NCBI RefSeq assembly: GCF_000716445.1
Contig: NZ_JNWK01000003.1
Location: 124,001-188,000, forward strand
DNA: 64,000 nucleotides
Source: Streptomyces wedmorensis
Lineage (GTDB): Bacteria > Actinomycetota > Actinomycetes > Streptomycetales > Streptomycetaceae
Reading direction: 5' to 3'
Shown here: one piece after another, positions 7,825-16,138 of the stretch
How the letters are laid out: every line of letters begins with the position of its first letter
How positions within the stretch are numbered: position 1 is the stretch's first letter
The notes under the pieces: generated by a model
Told to the model about the DNA's origin: nothing
The model's input: only the letters and a program-made list of their open reading frames with translations
Database searches by the model: none
Translations under genes and position numbers: made by a program

Positions 7825-8958
7825 ATGGCTATGGAAGACGCGGTGCTCGAAGCACTGGCGACGGTGAACGACCCCGAGATCAACAAACCGATCACTGAGC
7901 TCGGCATGGTCAAGTCGGTGGAGATCGAACCGGACGGCAGGGTCGCCGTCACGGTGTACCTGACGGTCTCCGGCTGCCCGATGCGCGACACCATCACGCA
8001 GCGCGTGACCGAGGCCGTCTCCCGGGTCGAGGGCGTCACCGGCGTCGACGTCTCGCTGGACGTGATGAGCGACGAGCAGCGCAAGGAGCTGGCGGCGGCG
8101 CTGCGCGGCACGGGCGCCGAGCGCGAGGTGCCGTTCGCGAAGCCCGGCTCGCTGACCCGGGTGTACGCGGTGGCCTCCGGCAAGGGTGGCGTCGGCAAGT
8201 CGTCCGTCACCGTGAACCTGGCCGCGGCGATGGCCGCCGACGGTCTGAAGGTCGGTGTCGTCGACGCCGACATCTACGGCCACAGCGTGCCGCGGATGCT
8301 GGGCGCGGACGGCCGTCCGACCCAGGTCGAGAACATGATCATGCCGCCGTCGGCGAACGGCGTGAAGGTCATCTCCATCGGCATGTTCACTCCGGGCAAC
8401 GCGCCGGTGGTGTGGCGCGGCCCGATGCTGCACCGCGCGCTCCAGCAGTTCCTCGCGGACGTGTACTGGGGCGACCTGGACGTCCTGCTGCTCGACCTGC
8501 CCCCGGGCACCGGCGACATCGCGATCTCCGTGGCGCAGCTGGTGCCGAACGCGGAGATCCTCGTCGTCACCACCCCGCAGCAGGCGGCCGCCGAGGTCGC
8601 GGAGCGGGCCGGCTCGATCGCCGTCCAGACCCACCAGAAGATCGTCGGCGTCGTCGAGAACATGGCGGGCCTGCCGTGTCCGCACTGCGACGAGATGGTC
8701 GACGTGTTCGGCACGGGCGGCGGCCAGAAGGTCGCGGACGGCCTGACGCAGACCACGGGCGCGACCGTCCCGGTCCTCGGCTCGATCCCGATCGACGTAC
8801 GGCTCCGTGAGGGCGGCGACGACGGCAAGCCCGTCGTCCTCTCCGACCCCGACTCCCCGGCGGGCGCCGCCCTGCGCGCCATCGCCGGCAAGCTGGGCGG
8901 CCGTCAGCGCGGCCTGTCGGGCATGAGCCTGGGCATCACGCCCCGCAACAAGTTCTAG
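7825..8958 (+). CDS. mrp: Mrp/NBP35-family Fe-S carrier ATPase
   Basis: A 377-residue P-loop protein of the Mrp/ApbC family, which binds an Fe-S cluster at a dimer interface and passes it to apo-proteins in the cytosol. Residues about 5 to 75 form a MIP18/DUF59 domain (ATVNDPEINKPITELGMV). The deviant Walker A SGKGGVGKSSV is near residue 118, DADIYGHSVPRM follows, and the cluster-binding CPHC is near residue 286. The ATG at 7825 has no ribosome binding site, but TACCAT (7812-7817) ends 7 nt before it, suggesting a leaderless transcript. A strong hairpin follows the stop codon. Confidence 0.93.
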   Translation: MAMEDAVLEALATVNDPEINKPITELGMVKSVEIEPDGRVAVTVYLTVSGCPMRDTITQRVTEAVSRVEGVTGVDVSLDVMSDEQRKELAAALRGTGAEREVPFAKPGSLTRVYAVASGKGGVGKSSVTVNLAAAMAADGLKVGVVDADIYGHSVPRMLGADGRPTQVENMIMPPSANGVKVISIGMFTPGNAPVVWRGPMLHRALQQFLADVYWGDLDVLLLDLPPGTGDIAISVAQLVPNAEILVVTTPQQAAAEVAERAGSIAVQTHQKIVGVVENMAGLPCPHCDEMVDVFGTGGGQKVADGLTQTTGATVPVLGSIPIDVRLREGGDDGKPVVLSDPDSPAGAALRAIAGKLGGRQRGLSGMSLGITPRNKF

Positions 8959-8967
8959 AAGCGGTAC

Positions 8968-9007
8968 GACGGAGGGGCGCCCCGGACATCCGGGGCGCCC
9001 CTCCGTC
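8968..9007 (+). terminator. Strong bidirectional hairpin after mrp
   Basis: An 18-bp perfect stem (8968-8985 with 8990-9007; outer bases GACGGAGGGGCGCC) closes on the 4-base loop ACAT. It lies between the stop of mrp and the stop of the convergent unknown gene, so it can serve both. As usual in Streptomyces there is no U-tract. Confidence 0.85.
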
Positions 9008-9013
9008 ACGTGC

Positions 9014-9640
9014 TCACGCGTACGCGTCGAGGTCCTTGATCTGCGAGAACCCGAGACCGTACGCGCTCATCCCCCGCCCGTACGCCCCGATGTGGACGCC
9101 CGGGGCGGATCCGGCGAGGACCCAGCCGAACTCGGACTCCCGGTAGTGGAACGGCACCGGCACGCCGTCCACCGGCAGCGACAGCGTCGACCAGGCGGGC
9201 CCGGTGAGGTCGTCGGCGAGTTCGAAGGCGGTCTCGGTCTGCTGGTCGAGCCAGTTGTCGCGCGTCGCGTGGTCGAGCGACGCCGGCCAGGTGTGGACGA
9301 GCAGCCCCGAGCCGGCCAGCCAGGCGGCGGAGGAGACCGTGGTGGCGTCGAGGACGCCCGTACCGTCGCCGGTGCGCCGCACCGGGTTCGCCGCGACCGT
9401 GACGACGACGGCGAAGCGCTCCTTCTCCACGCCGCTCGCGTCCGACTTTATGGACGGCGTGTCGCCGTGCCCGGTCGAACCGTGCTGCACGCTGCCGTCC
9501 GCCGCCGTGCCGACCTGCATCAGCCAGCGGGGCCCGGTGAACGCCTCGTCGAGGCCGTACCAGGCGAAGGGTGCCCGCAGGTAGCCCTCGGGGGTCCGCC
9601 GGGCCGTGGGCACGCTCTCCGCCCGACTCGTGGTCTCCAT
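9014..9640 (-). CDS. Hypothetical protein, 208 aa
   Basis: A soluble protein of unknown function. It begins METTSRAESVPTARRTPEGY and includes PFAWYGLDEAFTGPRWLMQV and a C-terminal half rich in aromatic and glycine residues (WVLAGSAPGVHIGAYGRGMS). There is no signal peptide or membrane segment and I recognise no catalytic motif. Codon bias is strong, and a GAGGAGG ribosome binding site sits 8 nt before ATG 9640, so it is surely a real gene. It is codirectional with tatB upstream (74-bp gap) and converges on mrp. It probably belongs to an actinobacteria-restricted family. Confidence 0.7.
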   Translation of the reverse strand: METTSRAESVPTARRTPEGYLRAPFAWYGLDEAFTGPRWLMQVGTAADGSVQHGSTGHGDTPSIKSDASGVEKERFAVVVTVAANPVRRTGDGTGVLDATTVSSAAWLAGSGLLVHTWPASLDHATRDNWLDQQTETAFELADDLTGPAWSTLSLPVDGVPVPFHYRESEFGWVLAGSAPGVHIGAYGRGMSAYGLGFSQIKDLDAYA

Positions 9641-9714
9641 CTCGGCCGCCTCCTCGTTCCGTCAACAGAGGGAGGATAGCCACCGGGACGCGTCCGGTCG
9701 GTGACAGCCCGTCG

Positions 9715-10158
9715 TCAGGTCGCGTCGGAGTCGTACGGGGGACGCTCGCCGGTGTCCGGCTTGTCCTGCTTCTTCAGCAGGTCCGGAGTGCCGTTGACCG
9801 CGGAGCCGTTGACCGCGGCGGGCGCGCTCGCGCGGCCGTGGACGGCGTCGGCGACCTCGTTCATCTCCTTCTTGAGGTCGAAGCTGCCGCGCAGCTCCTT
9901 GAGCTCCCGGAGGTCCTCGTTCTGCTCCATCTGCTTGCGGAGGAACGTCTTGGGGTTGAGGTCCTCGAACTCGAAGTCCTTGAACTCCGGGCCCAGCTCG
10001 CTGCGGATGTCCTCCTTCGCGCTGTCGGAGAAGTCACGGACCTTCCGGATGAAGCGCGAGACGTCCTGGATCACTTTCGGGAGCTTGTCCGGCCCGAAGA
10101 CGAGCACGGCGAGCACCACGAGGGCCACCAGCTCGAGTGCGCCTATGTCGCTGAACAC
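9715..10158 (-). CDS. tatB: Sec-independent protein translocase TatB
   Basis: A 147-residue TatB subunit, the TatC partner that receives twin-arginine signal peptides at the membrane. It shows the classic N-terminal helix FSDIGALELVALVVLAVLVF, the hinge GPDKLPK and the amphipathic helix VIQDVSRFIRKVRDFSDSA, followed by an acidic hydrophilic tail. Length is normal. The GTG start at 10158 has an AAGGAGCT site 6 nt upstream. The tatC and tatA genes are not in this window. A hairpin separates it from htrA, so it is probably transcribed on its own, although the sigE-rseA-htrA-tatB order is conserved in actinobacteria. Confidence 0.95.
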   Translation of the reverse strand: MFSDIGALELVALVVLAVLVFGPDKLPKVIQDVSRFIRKVRDFSDSAKEDIRSELGPEFKDFEFEDLNPKTFLRKQMEQNEDLRELKELRGSFDLKKEMNEVADAVHGRASAPAAVNGSAVNGTPDLLKKQDKPDTGERPPYDSDAT

Positions 10159-10196
10159 CTAGTAGCTCCTTCACGCCGGTCCAGGGCCCGGTCCAC

Positions 10197-10226
10197 GGTA
10201 CCCGCCCGGACTGCCGGACGGGTACC
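10197..10226 (-). terminator. Hairpin between htrA and tatB
   Basis: A 13-bp stem (10197-10209 with 10214-10226, one G-T pair) closes on the loop ACTG. Placed after the htrA stop and before tatB, it probably ends the sigE-rseA-htrA transcripts and leaves tatB with its own promoter. Confidence 0.7.
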
Positions 10227-10249
10227 TCGCGGCGTCCATCACATGGCGC

Positions 10250-12010
10250 TCAGGTGCCTTGCGAGGAGCCGAGGGTCAACGTCTTTGTCAGCTCTTTGCC
10301 GTCCCGGGTCAGGGTGAGCTCGAGCTTGTCGCCGGGGCGGTGGGCGCGGATCTTCACGATGAGCTCCTCGCCGTTGTGCACCCGCTGGCCGTCGACCTTG
10401 GTGATGACGTCCCCGGGCCGGAGCCCCGCCTTGGCGGCCGGGCCGCCGGCGGTGACGGAGGCGGAGCCGTCCTTGCCCTTCTCGCCGACGCGGGCGCCGT
10501 CGCCGTTGAACTGCATGTCGAGGCTCACACCGATGACGGGGTGGGTCGCCTTGCCGGTGTTGATGAGCTCCTCGGCGACGCGCTTGCCCTGGTTGATCGG
10601 TATGGCGAAGCCGAGGCCGATGGAGCCGGGCTGGCTCGCGGCGCCCTCGCCCTCGCCGGATCCGCCCCCGGCGGCGCGGATCGCGCTGTTGATGCCGATG
10701 ACCCGGGCCTTGGAGTCGAGGAGCGGGCCGCCGGAGTTGCCGGGGTTGATGGGGGCGTCGGTCTGGAGCGCGTCGACGTAGCTGATGTCGCTGCCGTCGC
10801 CCTTCTCGCCGCCGGCGGTGATCGGGCGCTCCTTGGCGCTGATGATGCCGGAGGTCACCGTGTTGGAGAGGTCGAAGGGGGCGCCGATGGCGACGACGGG
10901 GTCGCCGACCCGGACGTTGTCGGAGTTCCCGAGCGGCAGCGGCTTGAGACCGGAGACGCCGGTGACCTGGACGACGGCCAGGTCGTAGCCGGTGTCCTTG
11001 CCGACGAGCTTGGCGCGGGCGGTCTCGCCGCTGGAGAAGGTGACCGAGATGTCCTCGGAGGACGAGGCCCCGTCGACGACGTGGTTGTTGGTGAGGATGT
11101 GGCCCTTGGTGTCCAGGACGAAGCCGGTGCCGGTGCCGGAGGAGCCGCTGCCCCTGACGTGCAGGGTGACGACGCCCGGCAGGGCGCTGGCGGCGATCCC
11201 GGCGACGCTCTCCGGGGCGCGGTCGGTGTCCCCGGCCTCGGCCTGCGGCAGCTCGACGGTGGTGAGGCCGCCGTTGCGCTCCACGTACGCGCCGATCCCG
11301 CCGCCGATGACGCCGGTGACGAGGGCGAAGACGAGGGCGCCCGCGACCGCGAGGCCCTTGCGGGACTTCTTCGCGGGCGCCGGTTCGAACGCGAACCCGG
11401 GGTCGCCCGCCCCCCAGGGGTCGTACTGCGTCCACGGTGACCCGCCCTGCGGCGGCACGGGCCCCTGCGGGTGCTGCTGCGGGTGCGCGTGCGGCTGGGG
11501 GTGCGGGTGCGCCGGCGCCGGAGGCACCGCGCCCTGCTGCTGCGGCGGTACGGGGGCGGGCGGGCGCTGCACGGGCGGCGCGGGCGCCCACGGCCCGGGC
11601 TCGCCGTAGGGCGGCGTGCGGTACTCGTCGGGGGCGTGCAGCGGCACGGGGGCCGCGGCAGGGGTCTCCGGCGCCGGGGCGACGGGTGCCGCCTCGGCCG
11701 CCGGTACGGGCTTCGTCAGCTCGACGGCCGGCGCGGTCTGCGGCACGGACGCCGGGGGTTCAGCCGTCAGCGGTTCGGCCGTCAGGGGGCGCGGCTCCGA
11801 CACCTCGAACGCGGGTGCCGGTGCCGTCTCCGTCAGGTCGCCCGCCGGCCGGGACTCGGCCGGGGCGGCCGGGTCCGGCGCCGCGGGCGGGCGGGGCGCG
11901 GGCAGGGGGAAGTCACCGTCGCCGTCCTCGGCCGGCGGCGGCGTGGATATCCGCGCCGCCTCCGGTGTGTTCGACGGCCGGCTCCACCAGTTCGGCTTCC
12001 CGTTGTTCAT
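10250..12010 (-). CDS. htrA: HtrA/DegP-like membrane-anchored serine protease
   Basis: A 586-residue S1C protease for envelope protein quality control. About 190 N-terminal residues are cytoplasmic and very rich in Pro and Ala. Next comes a single membrane helix (GLAVAGALVFALVTGVIGGG), then a trypsin-like domain with the catalytic His in LTNNHVVDG, Asp in TGYDLAVVQV and Ser in NPGNSGGPLL. A C-terminal PDZ domain follows (AKAGLRPGDVITKVDGQRVH). I start it at ATG 12010 (MNNGKPNWWSRP) because GGGGAGA precedes it; the frame extends to 12076 without a better site. It follows the anti-sigma gene by 78 bp, the usual place for a SigE-controlled protease. Confidence 0.93.
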   Translation of the reverse strand: MNNGKPNWWSRPSNTPEAARISTPPPAEDGDGDFPLPAPRPPAAPDPAAPAESRPAGDLTETAPAPAFEVSEPRPLTAEPLTAEPPASVPQTAPAVELTKPVPAAEAAPVAPAPETPAAAPVPLHAPDEYRTPPYGEPGPWAPAPPVQRPPAPVPPQQQGAVPPAPAHPHPQPHAHPQQHPQGPVPPQGGSPWTQYDPWGAGDPGFAFEPAPAKKSRKGLAVAGALVFALVTGVIGGGIGAYVERNGGLTTVELPQAEAGDTDRAPESVAGIAASALPGVVTLHVRGSGSSGTGTGFVLDTKGHILTNNHVVDGASSSEDISVTFSSGETARAKLVGKDTGYDLAVVQVTGVSGLKPLPLGNSDNVRVGDPVVAIGAPFDLSNTVTSGIISAKERPITAGGEKGDGSDISYVDALQTDAPINPGNSGGPLLDSKARVIGINSAIRAAGGGSGEGEGAASQPGSIGLGFAIPINQGKRVAEELINTGKATHPVIGVSLDMQFNGDGARVGEKGKDGSASVTAGGPAAKAGLRPGDVITKVDGQRVHNGEELIVKIRAHRPGDKLELTLTRDGKELTKTLTLGSSQGT

Positions 12011-12088
12011 GCTCTCCCCGCAACCGCTGACCCGTCCGCGCGCCCCTGGGTCGGGCGCCCCTTTCCCTGGATTCAACCAGGTCTCGGG

Positions 12089-13006
12089 TCAGCGTCGGGC
12101 GACGAGCGGCACGGCCGTCGAGGTCGGCGCCGTGTCGGGGCGGGGCGCGAGGGCCAGTTGGAGCGCCGGAGCCGACGGCCGTATGAACGGCGAGAGGGCC
12201 AGGAGCGACTGCGTGGTGGGGTTCCGGAGCCCGACGGCGACCATCGGGGCGGCCTCGGACCGCGTCACGTCCTGCGCCGTCGCGCCCCGGGGCGCGCCGG
12301 TGACGGGCCCGTGCGGCGTGGCCGCCGGGGCCGACGGGGTCAGCGCCCCGGCGTCCACGGACTGGGCGCCGTAGCGCTCGCCGTTGCGCGTGCCGCGCGA
12401 GGTGTTCGGACCGGTCGTGCCGCCGCCCGTGGTGCCGCCGGTGGCGCGCAGCGGGGTGACCGCGCTGCCCGTGCCCTGGCCGCCGCGCGCGCTCGCGCTC
12501 ACGGAGGAGTCCATCGGCAGGGTGCCGCCGAGGGCGATGGCCGCGAACGAGACCGCGCTGGCCGCGGCGAAGGCGAAGCGACGGCCGCGCCCGGACGTGC
12601 CCCAGCGTTCGCCGACGTCGTGGATCCGGAAGCCGGTGCCCGTGCCGGAGCGCGGGGTGACCACCGCGGCGGTGGCGAAGCCGTCGGACTTCACTCCGCC
12701 GGCGAGCAGTTCCTCGAGCGGACCCCGGGGGGCGCCGGGACCGCCGGAGCCGCCCGGCGGCTCGCCGGGGAGGCCCTGGAGGCGGGCGAGGAAACCCTCC
12801 GAGGGAGGCGGGGGCGCCGCGGAGGCGAAGACGCTCTTGAGGGTGCGCTGCGCGTCGGCCTCCGCCTTGCAGCGGGGGCAGGTCGCGAGGTGCGCGAGGA
12901 CCCGCTCGCGGGCGTCGTGGCCGAGTTCGCCGTCGACGAGCGCGGCCAGCCGGTCCCCGAGGTGGTGTTCCGCGGGGGTCTGTGCCGAGGGACGTGTGCC
13001 GCTCAC
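12089..13006 (-). CDS. rseA: Anti-sigma factor with zinc-finger (ZAS) domain, RseA-like
   Basis: A 305-residue anti-sigma factor that should bind and hold the adjacent ECF sigma factor. The N-terminal cytoplasmic domain has the HX3CX2C signature in [17 protein letters not shown] moderately hydrophobic segment ([20 protein letters not shown]) may cross the membrane, and the C-terminal part is long, low-complexity and rich in Thr, Gly, Ala and Pro. The GTG at 13006 overlaps the sigE stop as GTGA, which implies translational coupling; an ATG 18 nt upstream is possible. In mycobacteria the equivalent RseA is tuned by proteolysis and redox. Here the Cys-His site suggests zinc binding and perhaps redox control, which is inference. 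Confidence 0.85.
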   Translation of the reverse strand: MSGTRPSAQTPAEHHLGDRLAALVDGELGHDARERVLAHLATCPRCKAEADAQRTLKSVFASAAPPPPSEGFLARLQGLPGEPPGGSGGPGAPRGPLEELLAGGVKSDGFATAAVVTPRSGTGTGFRIHDVGERWGTSGRGRRFAFAAASAVSFAAIALGGTLPMDSSVSASARGGQGTGSAVTPLRATGGTTGGGTTGPNTSRGTRNGERYGAQSVDAGALTPSAPAATPHGPVTGAPRGATAQDVTRSEAAPMVAVGLRNPTTQSLLALSPFIRPSAPALQLALAPRPDTAPTSTAVPLVARR

Positions 13007-13761
13007 GCTGTCCCTGCCTCCCATCCGACGGAGGCGAGCGCACGCTCCGCCCGGGCCTCGGGCGAGCGGTGCTTGAGCGCCTTGCGGAGGTGGGAGCGCC
13101 CGCGGTGGATCCGGCTGCGGACGGTGCCGAGCTTCACACCGAGGGTCGCGGCGATCTCCTCGTACGACAGTCCTTCGATGTCGCAGAGGACGACCGCGGC
13201 GCGGAACTCGGGCGCGAGGGTGTCGAGGGCCTGCTGCACGTCGGCGTCGAAGTGCGTGTCGTTGAAGACCTGCTGCGGCGAGGGCTCGCGGCTGGGCAGC
13301 CGCTCGGCGGCGTCGTCGGCGAGCGCGTCGAAGCGGATGCGCTGCTTGCGGCGGACCATGTCGAGGAAGAGGTTGGTGGTGATGCGGTGCAGCCAGCCCT
13401 CGAAGGTGCCCGGCGTGTACGTCGACAGCGAGCGGAAGACGCGGACGAAGACCTCCTGCGTCAGGTCCTCGGCGTCGTGCTGGTTGCCCGTGAGGCGGTA
13501 GGCGAGGCGGTAGACCCGGCCACTGTGCGTGCTGACGATCTCCTCCCAGGTGGGAGGGGTCCACGCCTGCGATTCCGCATCCGATGCGAAGGCCGCGGTG
13601 GTGGGAGCGGAGTCGGTGGTGCGGAAACGGTCAGCGGTGTCGGTCACGGATTTCGGCTCACCCGCCGACCTGAGAAGACGCCGAAGCACTCCTCCCCGAT
13701 CCACAGGCGCAGCCGCACCTCCCCTGTCGGCTCTGGTGGTGTCCAGTGGAGCCCCTACCAT
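13003..13761 (-). CDS. sigE: ECF sigma factor, SigE type
   Basis: A 252-residue extracytoplasmic-function sigma factor. Region 2 is clear ([20 protein letters not shown] then [10 protein letters not shown]), as is the region 2.4 stretch [19 protein letters not shown]. Region 4 has a helix-turn-helix ([20 protein letters not shown]). An extra N-terminal tail of about 70 residues resembles mycobacterial SigE, which also has alternative starts. I chose ATG 13761, preceded by GAGGTGG; a GTG at 13767 is possible. It overlaps rseA by 4 bp, and the order sigE-rseA-htrA-tatB matches the M. tuberculosis envelope-stress locus. This is not the unrelated S. coelicolor gene also named sigE near cseABC. 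Confidence 0.9.
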   Translation of the reverse strand: MVGAPLDTTRADRGGAAAPVDRGGVLRRLLRSAGEPKSVTDTADRFRTTDSAPTTAAFASDAESQAWTPPTWEEIVSTHSGRVYRLAYRLTGNQHDAEDLTQEVFVRVFRSLSTYTPGTFEGWLHRITTNLFLDMVRRKQRIRFDALADDAAERLPSREPSPQQVFNDTHFDADVQQALDTLAPEFRAAVVLCDIEGLSYEEIAATLGVKLGTVRSRIHRGRSHLRKALKHRSPEARAERALASVGWEAGTA

Positions 13762-13933
13762 AGCCACCTCGCCCGTTAGCTCCGGATAAGAATCTTTACG
13801 CGAATTTGGAACCGGGTCTCCCGGCCTCCTCCTGCCGCGTCCTTCCCCTGGTGAACGCCCGGTCCCATCAGCGGGTTCCCGTTGGCAGCGGATACAGTCA
13901 CCGTTGCGTCAACTACGGGGACAGGAGAGGGCC

Positions 13934-14569
13934 ATTACCGCCAACCGGCAGACGAGCTGGTCGTTCGCCGACGCCTTCGTCGCCGAGGACGAGGCTCTGC
14001 GCTGGGCCCGGGAGCGGGCCCGGGAGGCAGGGCTGCCTTCGGTGTCCCCCGGCACCGGTGGCGCGCTGCGGCTGCTCGCGGCGACGGCGGACGCCAAGGC
14101 GGTGGCGGAGATCGGCACCGGTACGGGCGTGTCGGGCATCTACCTGCTGCACGGGATGCGGCCGGACGGGGTGCTGACGACGGTGGACCTCCAGCCGGAG
14201 CGGCAGCAGCTCGCGAAGACGGCGTTCCGGGCCGCGGGTTTCGCCGGCAACCGGGCCCGCTTCATCCCCGGCCGCGCCCTGGACGTCCTGCCGCGGCTCG
14301 CGGACGGCGGGTACGACCTCGTGTTCTGCGACGGCGACCGGCTGGAGTACCTGGACTATCTCGCTGAATCGTTGCGCCTGCTGCGACCAGGGGGTCTCGT
14401 CTGCTTCGAGGGCGTCTTCGCGGACGGCCGCACGGTCGACTCCGGGGCCCAGCCGCCGGAGGTCCAGCGGTTGCGCGAGCTGCTCCGGGCCGTCCGCGAG
14501 AGCCAGGAGCTGGTGGCCTCGATGCTGCCGGTCGGCGACGGCCTGCTCTGCGCGGTCCGACGCGGCTGA
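13934..14569 (+). CDS. Class I SAM-dependent O-methyltransferase
   Basis: A 211-residue O-methyltransferase of the caffeoyl-CoA/catechol type. The SAM-binding motif VAEIGTGTGVSGIYLLHGM, the acidic loop TTVDLQPERQQ and the YDLVFCDGDRLEYLDYL segment are all present. The substrate is unknown. The gene is divergent from sigE, as in mycobacteria (Rv1220c). The start is unusual: no ATG or GTG fits. The best site is GGAGAGG (13924-13930) followed by ATT at 13934 (ITANRQTSW). An in-frame TTG at 13904, without a ribosome binding site, is the alternative and would add ten residues. TACAGT (13893-13898) may be the -10, giving a 5' leader of about 30 nt if ATT is used. Confidence 0.85.
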   Translation: MTANRQTSWSFADAFVAEDEALRWARERAREAGLPSVSPGTGGALRLLAATADAKAVAEIGTGTGVSGIYLLHGMRPDGVLTTVDLQPERQQLAKTAFRAAGFAGNRARFIPGRALDVLPRLADGGYDLVFCDGDRLEYLDYLAESLRLLRPGGLVCFEGVFADGRTVDSGAQPPEVQRLRELLRAVRESQELVASMLPVGDGLLCAVRRG

Positions 14570-14598
14570 CCCCCGCACGCCCGGCGGCTCCCCGGAGC

Positions 14599-14726
14599 CG
14601 GGGACGCCATGAGCGGAGGCCGGGACGCTTCGACGGGGGCCCGGGGACGCCATGACCGGAGCCCGGACGCCTCGACCGGAGCCCGGGACGCCATGACCGG
14701 AGCCCGGACGTCTTGACCGGGGCCGA
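14599..14726 (+). repeat. Degenerate tandem repeat, three units of about 42 bp
   Basis: Three copies of a roughly 42-bp unit, each starting at GACGCCATGA (14603, 14646 and 14687) and each built of two related 21-bp halves ending in CGGAGCC/CGGGGCC. The repeat fills the gap between the O-methyltransferase stop and the terminator before DUF3117. It codes for nothing recognisable and probably arose by slippage. Confidence 0.65.
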
Positions 14727-14753
14727 GGGGACGCCTGAACGGCGCCGGACGCA

Positions 14754-14791
14754 CCGCTGCCCCGGCACGGCGGACCGTACCGGGGCAGCGG
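14754..14791 (+). terminator. Hairpin between O-methyltransferase and DUF3117 gene
   Basis: A 12-bp perfect stem (CCGCTGCCCCGG with its complement at 14780-14791) and a 14-base loop lie in the convergent gap, suitable for ending transcripts from either side. Confidence 0.7.
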
Positions 14792-14812
14792 AAGGACTCG
14801 TGGAGGGTCGGG

Positions 14813-14980
14813 TCAGCCGACGACCTTCTTCAGGGCGTCGCCCAGCGCCTCTGCTTCGCCCGGGGTCAGCTCGACGACAAGCCGACCGCCGCCTTCGAGC
14901 GGTACGCGCATGACGATGCCCCGCCCCTCCTTGGTCACCTCGAGCGGGCCGTCACCCGTCCGCGGCTTCATGGCCGCCAT
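14813..14980 (-). CDS. DUF3117 small protein, 55 aa
   Basis: A highly conserved actinobacterial miniprotein of unknown function, reading MAAMKPRTGDGPLEVTKEGR and ending in EAEALGDALKKVVG. The size and sequence fit the DUF3117 family exactly. ATG 14980 is preceded by GGAAGGGG. A likely promoter with GATAAT at 15076-15081 lies about 95 bp upstream. The M. tuberculosis counterpart (Rv1211, from memory) also lies next to tagA, so this position is ancient. The beta-hairpin-like middle (GIVMRVPLEGGGRLVVELTP) suggests a small regulatory or binding protein. Confidence 0.9.
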   Translation of the reverse strand: MAAMKPRTGDGPLEVTKEGRGIVMRVPLEGGGRLVVELTPGEAEALGDALKKVVG

Positions 14981-15292
14981 GCTTGTTCCCCTTCCTGAAA
15001 CCAGCTCATCGTCAGCCGGGCAGCTCCTTGGTGTGGAGCACGCGTCACCGGCTTCGAACACATTGCTTCCAGGTCATTATCCCGCATCACAGGACCCGAT
15101 GACCAACATCGATCTGCATCGCTTGCGCAACGCGCTTCCGCAAAACCACATAATTCGGCGACCGGCCTGCGATACTTCGCCGCTCGGCCTCCGCCCCGGA
15201 TCCCCCGTTCTTTGACGCAGCTCACATGTGCGGGGCGGGTGATCTCCGCCATGCTGGGCTGGTCAACCACGCAATGAGGCGAAGGGATCCCG
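14981..15292. promoter_or_regulatory. Divergent region between DUF3117 and enoyl-CoA hydratase genes
   Basis: This 312-bp gap holds no gene. On the minus strand TGGTCA (15100-15105), an 18-bp spacer and GATAAT (15076-15081) form the best promoter match, giving a leader of about 90 nt for DUF3117. On the plus strand TTGACG (15212-15217) may be a -35, but I see no convincing -10 at the right distance. CACATGTG (15222-15229) is a small palindrome. Confidence 0.45.
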
Positions 15293-16096
15293 ATGGCCGA
15301 CACGGTGCTGTACGAGGTGAGCGAGGGTCTCGCCACCATCACGCTCAACAGGCCCGAGGCCATGAACGCGATGAACGTGGCGGCGAAAGTCGCCCTCCGG
15401 GACGCGGCGGAGACGGCCGCGGCCGATCCCGCCGTTCGGGCGGTGCTGCTCACCGCGGCGGGCGACCGGGCGTTCTGCGTGGGCCAGGACCTGAAGGAGC
15501 ACGTGGGCCTGCTCCTCTCGGACCAGGAGTCCGGCACCAGCCAGACGATGAACACGGTCCGCGACCACTACAACCCGATCGTCAAGGCGCTCACCGGCAT
15601 GCGGAAGCCCGTCGTGGCCGCCGTGAACGGTGTCGCGGCGGGAGCCGGCTTCGGCTTCGCGCTCGCGGCGGACTACCGGATCGTCTCCGAGACCGCCGCC
15701 TTCAACACTTCCTTCGCGGGCGTCGCGCTCACCGCCGACTCGGGCATGTCCTGGACGCTGCCCCGGCTGATCGGCCAGAGCCGCGCCTCCGACCTGCTGC
15801 TCTTCCCGCGGTCGATCAGCGCCCAGGAGGCGTACGAGCTCGGCATCGTGAACCGCCTGGTCCCGGCCGCCGACCTGGCCGCCGAGGCCGTGAAGGTGGC
15901 CAGGACCCTCGCGGAGGGCCCGACCGTGGCGTACGCGGCGCTGAAGGAGTCCCTGGCGTACGGCGCCGACCACTCGCTCGCCGAGGCCCTGGAGAAGGAG
16001 GACGAGCTCCAGACGCTGGCCGGCGCCTCCGAGGACCACACCATCGCGGTCCGCGCCTTCATCGCCAAGGAGAAGCCCCGCTACCTGGGCCGCTAG
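15293..16096 (+). CDS. Enoyl-CoA hydratase/isomerase family protein
   Basis: A 267-residue crotonase-fold enzyme acting on acyl-CoA thioesters. The CoA-binding and oxyanion-hole motifs are visible: TLNRPEAMNAMN at about residue 17, DRAFCVGQDLKEHV at about 60 and KPVVAAVNGVAAGAGFGFAL at about 105. At the position of the first catalytic Glu the sequence reads FNTSFAGVALTADSG, so the usual double Glu is absent. That places it with isomerase-type or PaaG-like members rather than classical FadB-type hydratases. The AAGGGA site precedes ATG 15293. The gene stands alone and converges on tag. The physiological substrate is unknown. Confidence 0.85.
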   Translation: MADTVLYEVSEGLATITLNRPEAMNAMNVAAKVALRDAAETAAADPAVRAVLLTAAGDRAFCVGQDLKEHVGLLLSDQESGTSQTMNTVRDHYNPIVKALTGMRKPVVAAVNGVAAGAGFGFALAADYRIVSETAAFNTSFAGVALTADSGMSWTLPRLIGQSRASDLLLFPRSISAQEAYELGIVNRLVPAADLAAEAVKVARTLAEGPTVAYAALKESLAYGADHSLAEALEKEDELQTLAGASEDHTIAVRAFIAKEKPRYLGR

Positions 16097-16103
16097 GTCC
16101 TGT

Positions 16104-16138
16104 CCGGGGCGGTCGGCTACAGCTATCGGCCGCCCCGG
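16104..16138 (+). terminator. Hairpin at convergent ends of enoyl-CoA hydratase gene and tag
   Basis: A 12-bp stem with one mismatch (CCGGGGCGGTCG at 16104-16115 with 16127-16138) lies in the 26-bp gap and overlaps the last codons of tag. Confidence 0.6.

Noticed and set aside
14599..14726. 42-bp repeats as a CRISPR array or as a small gene
   Set aside because: No spacers, imperfect units, and no coding bias in any frame.
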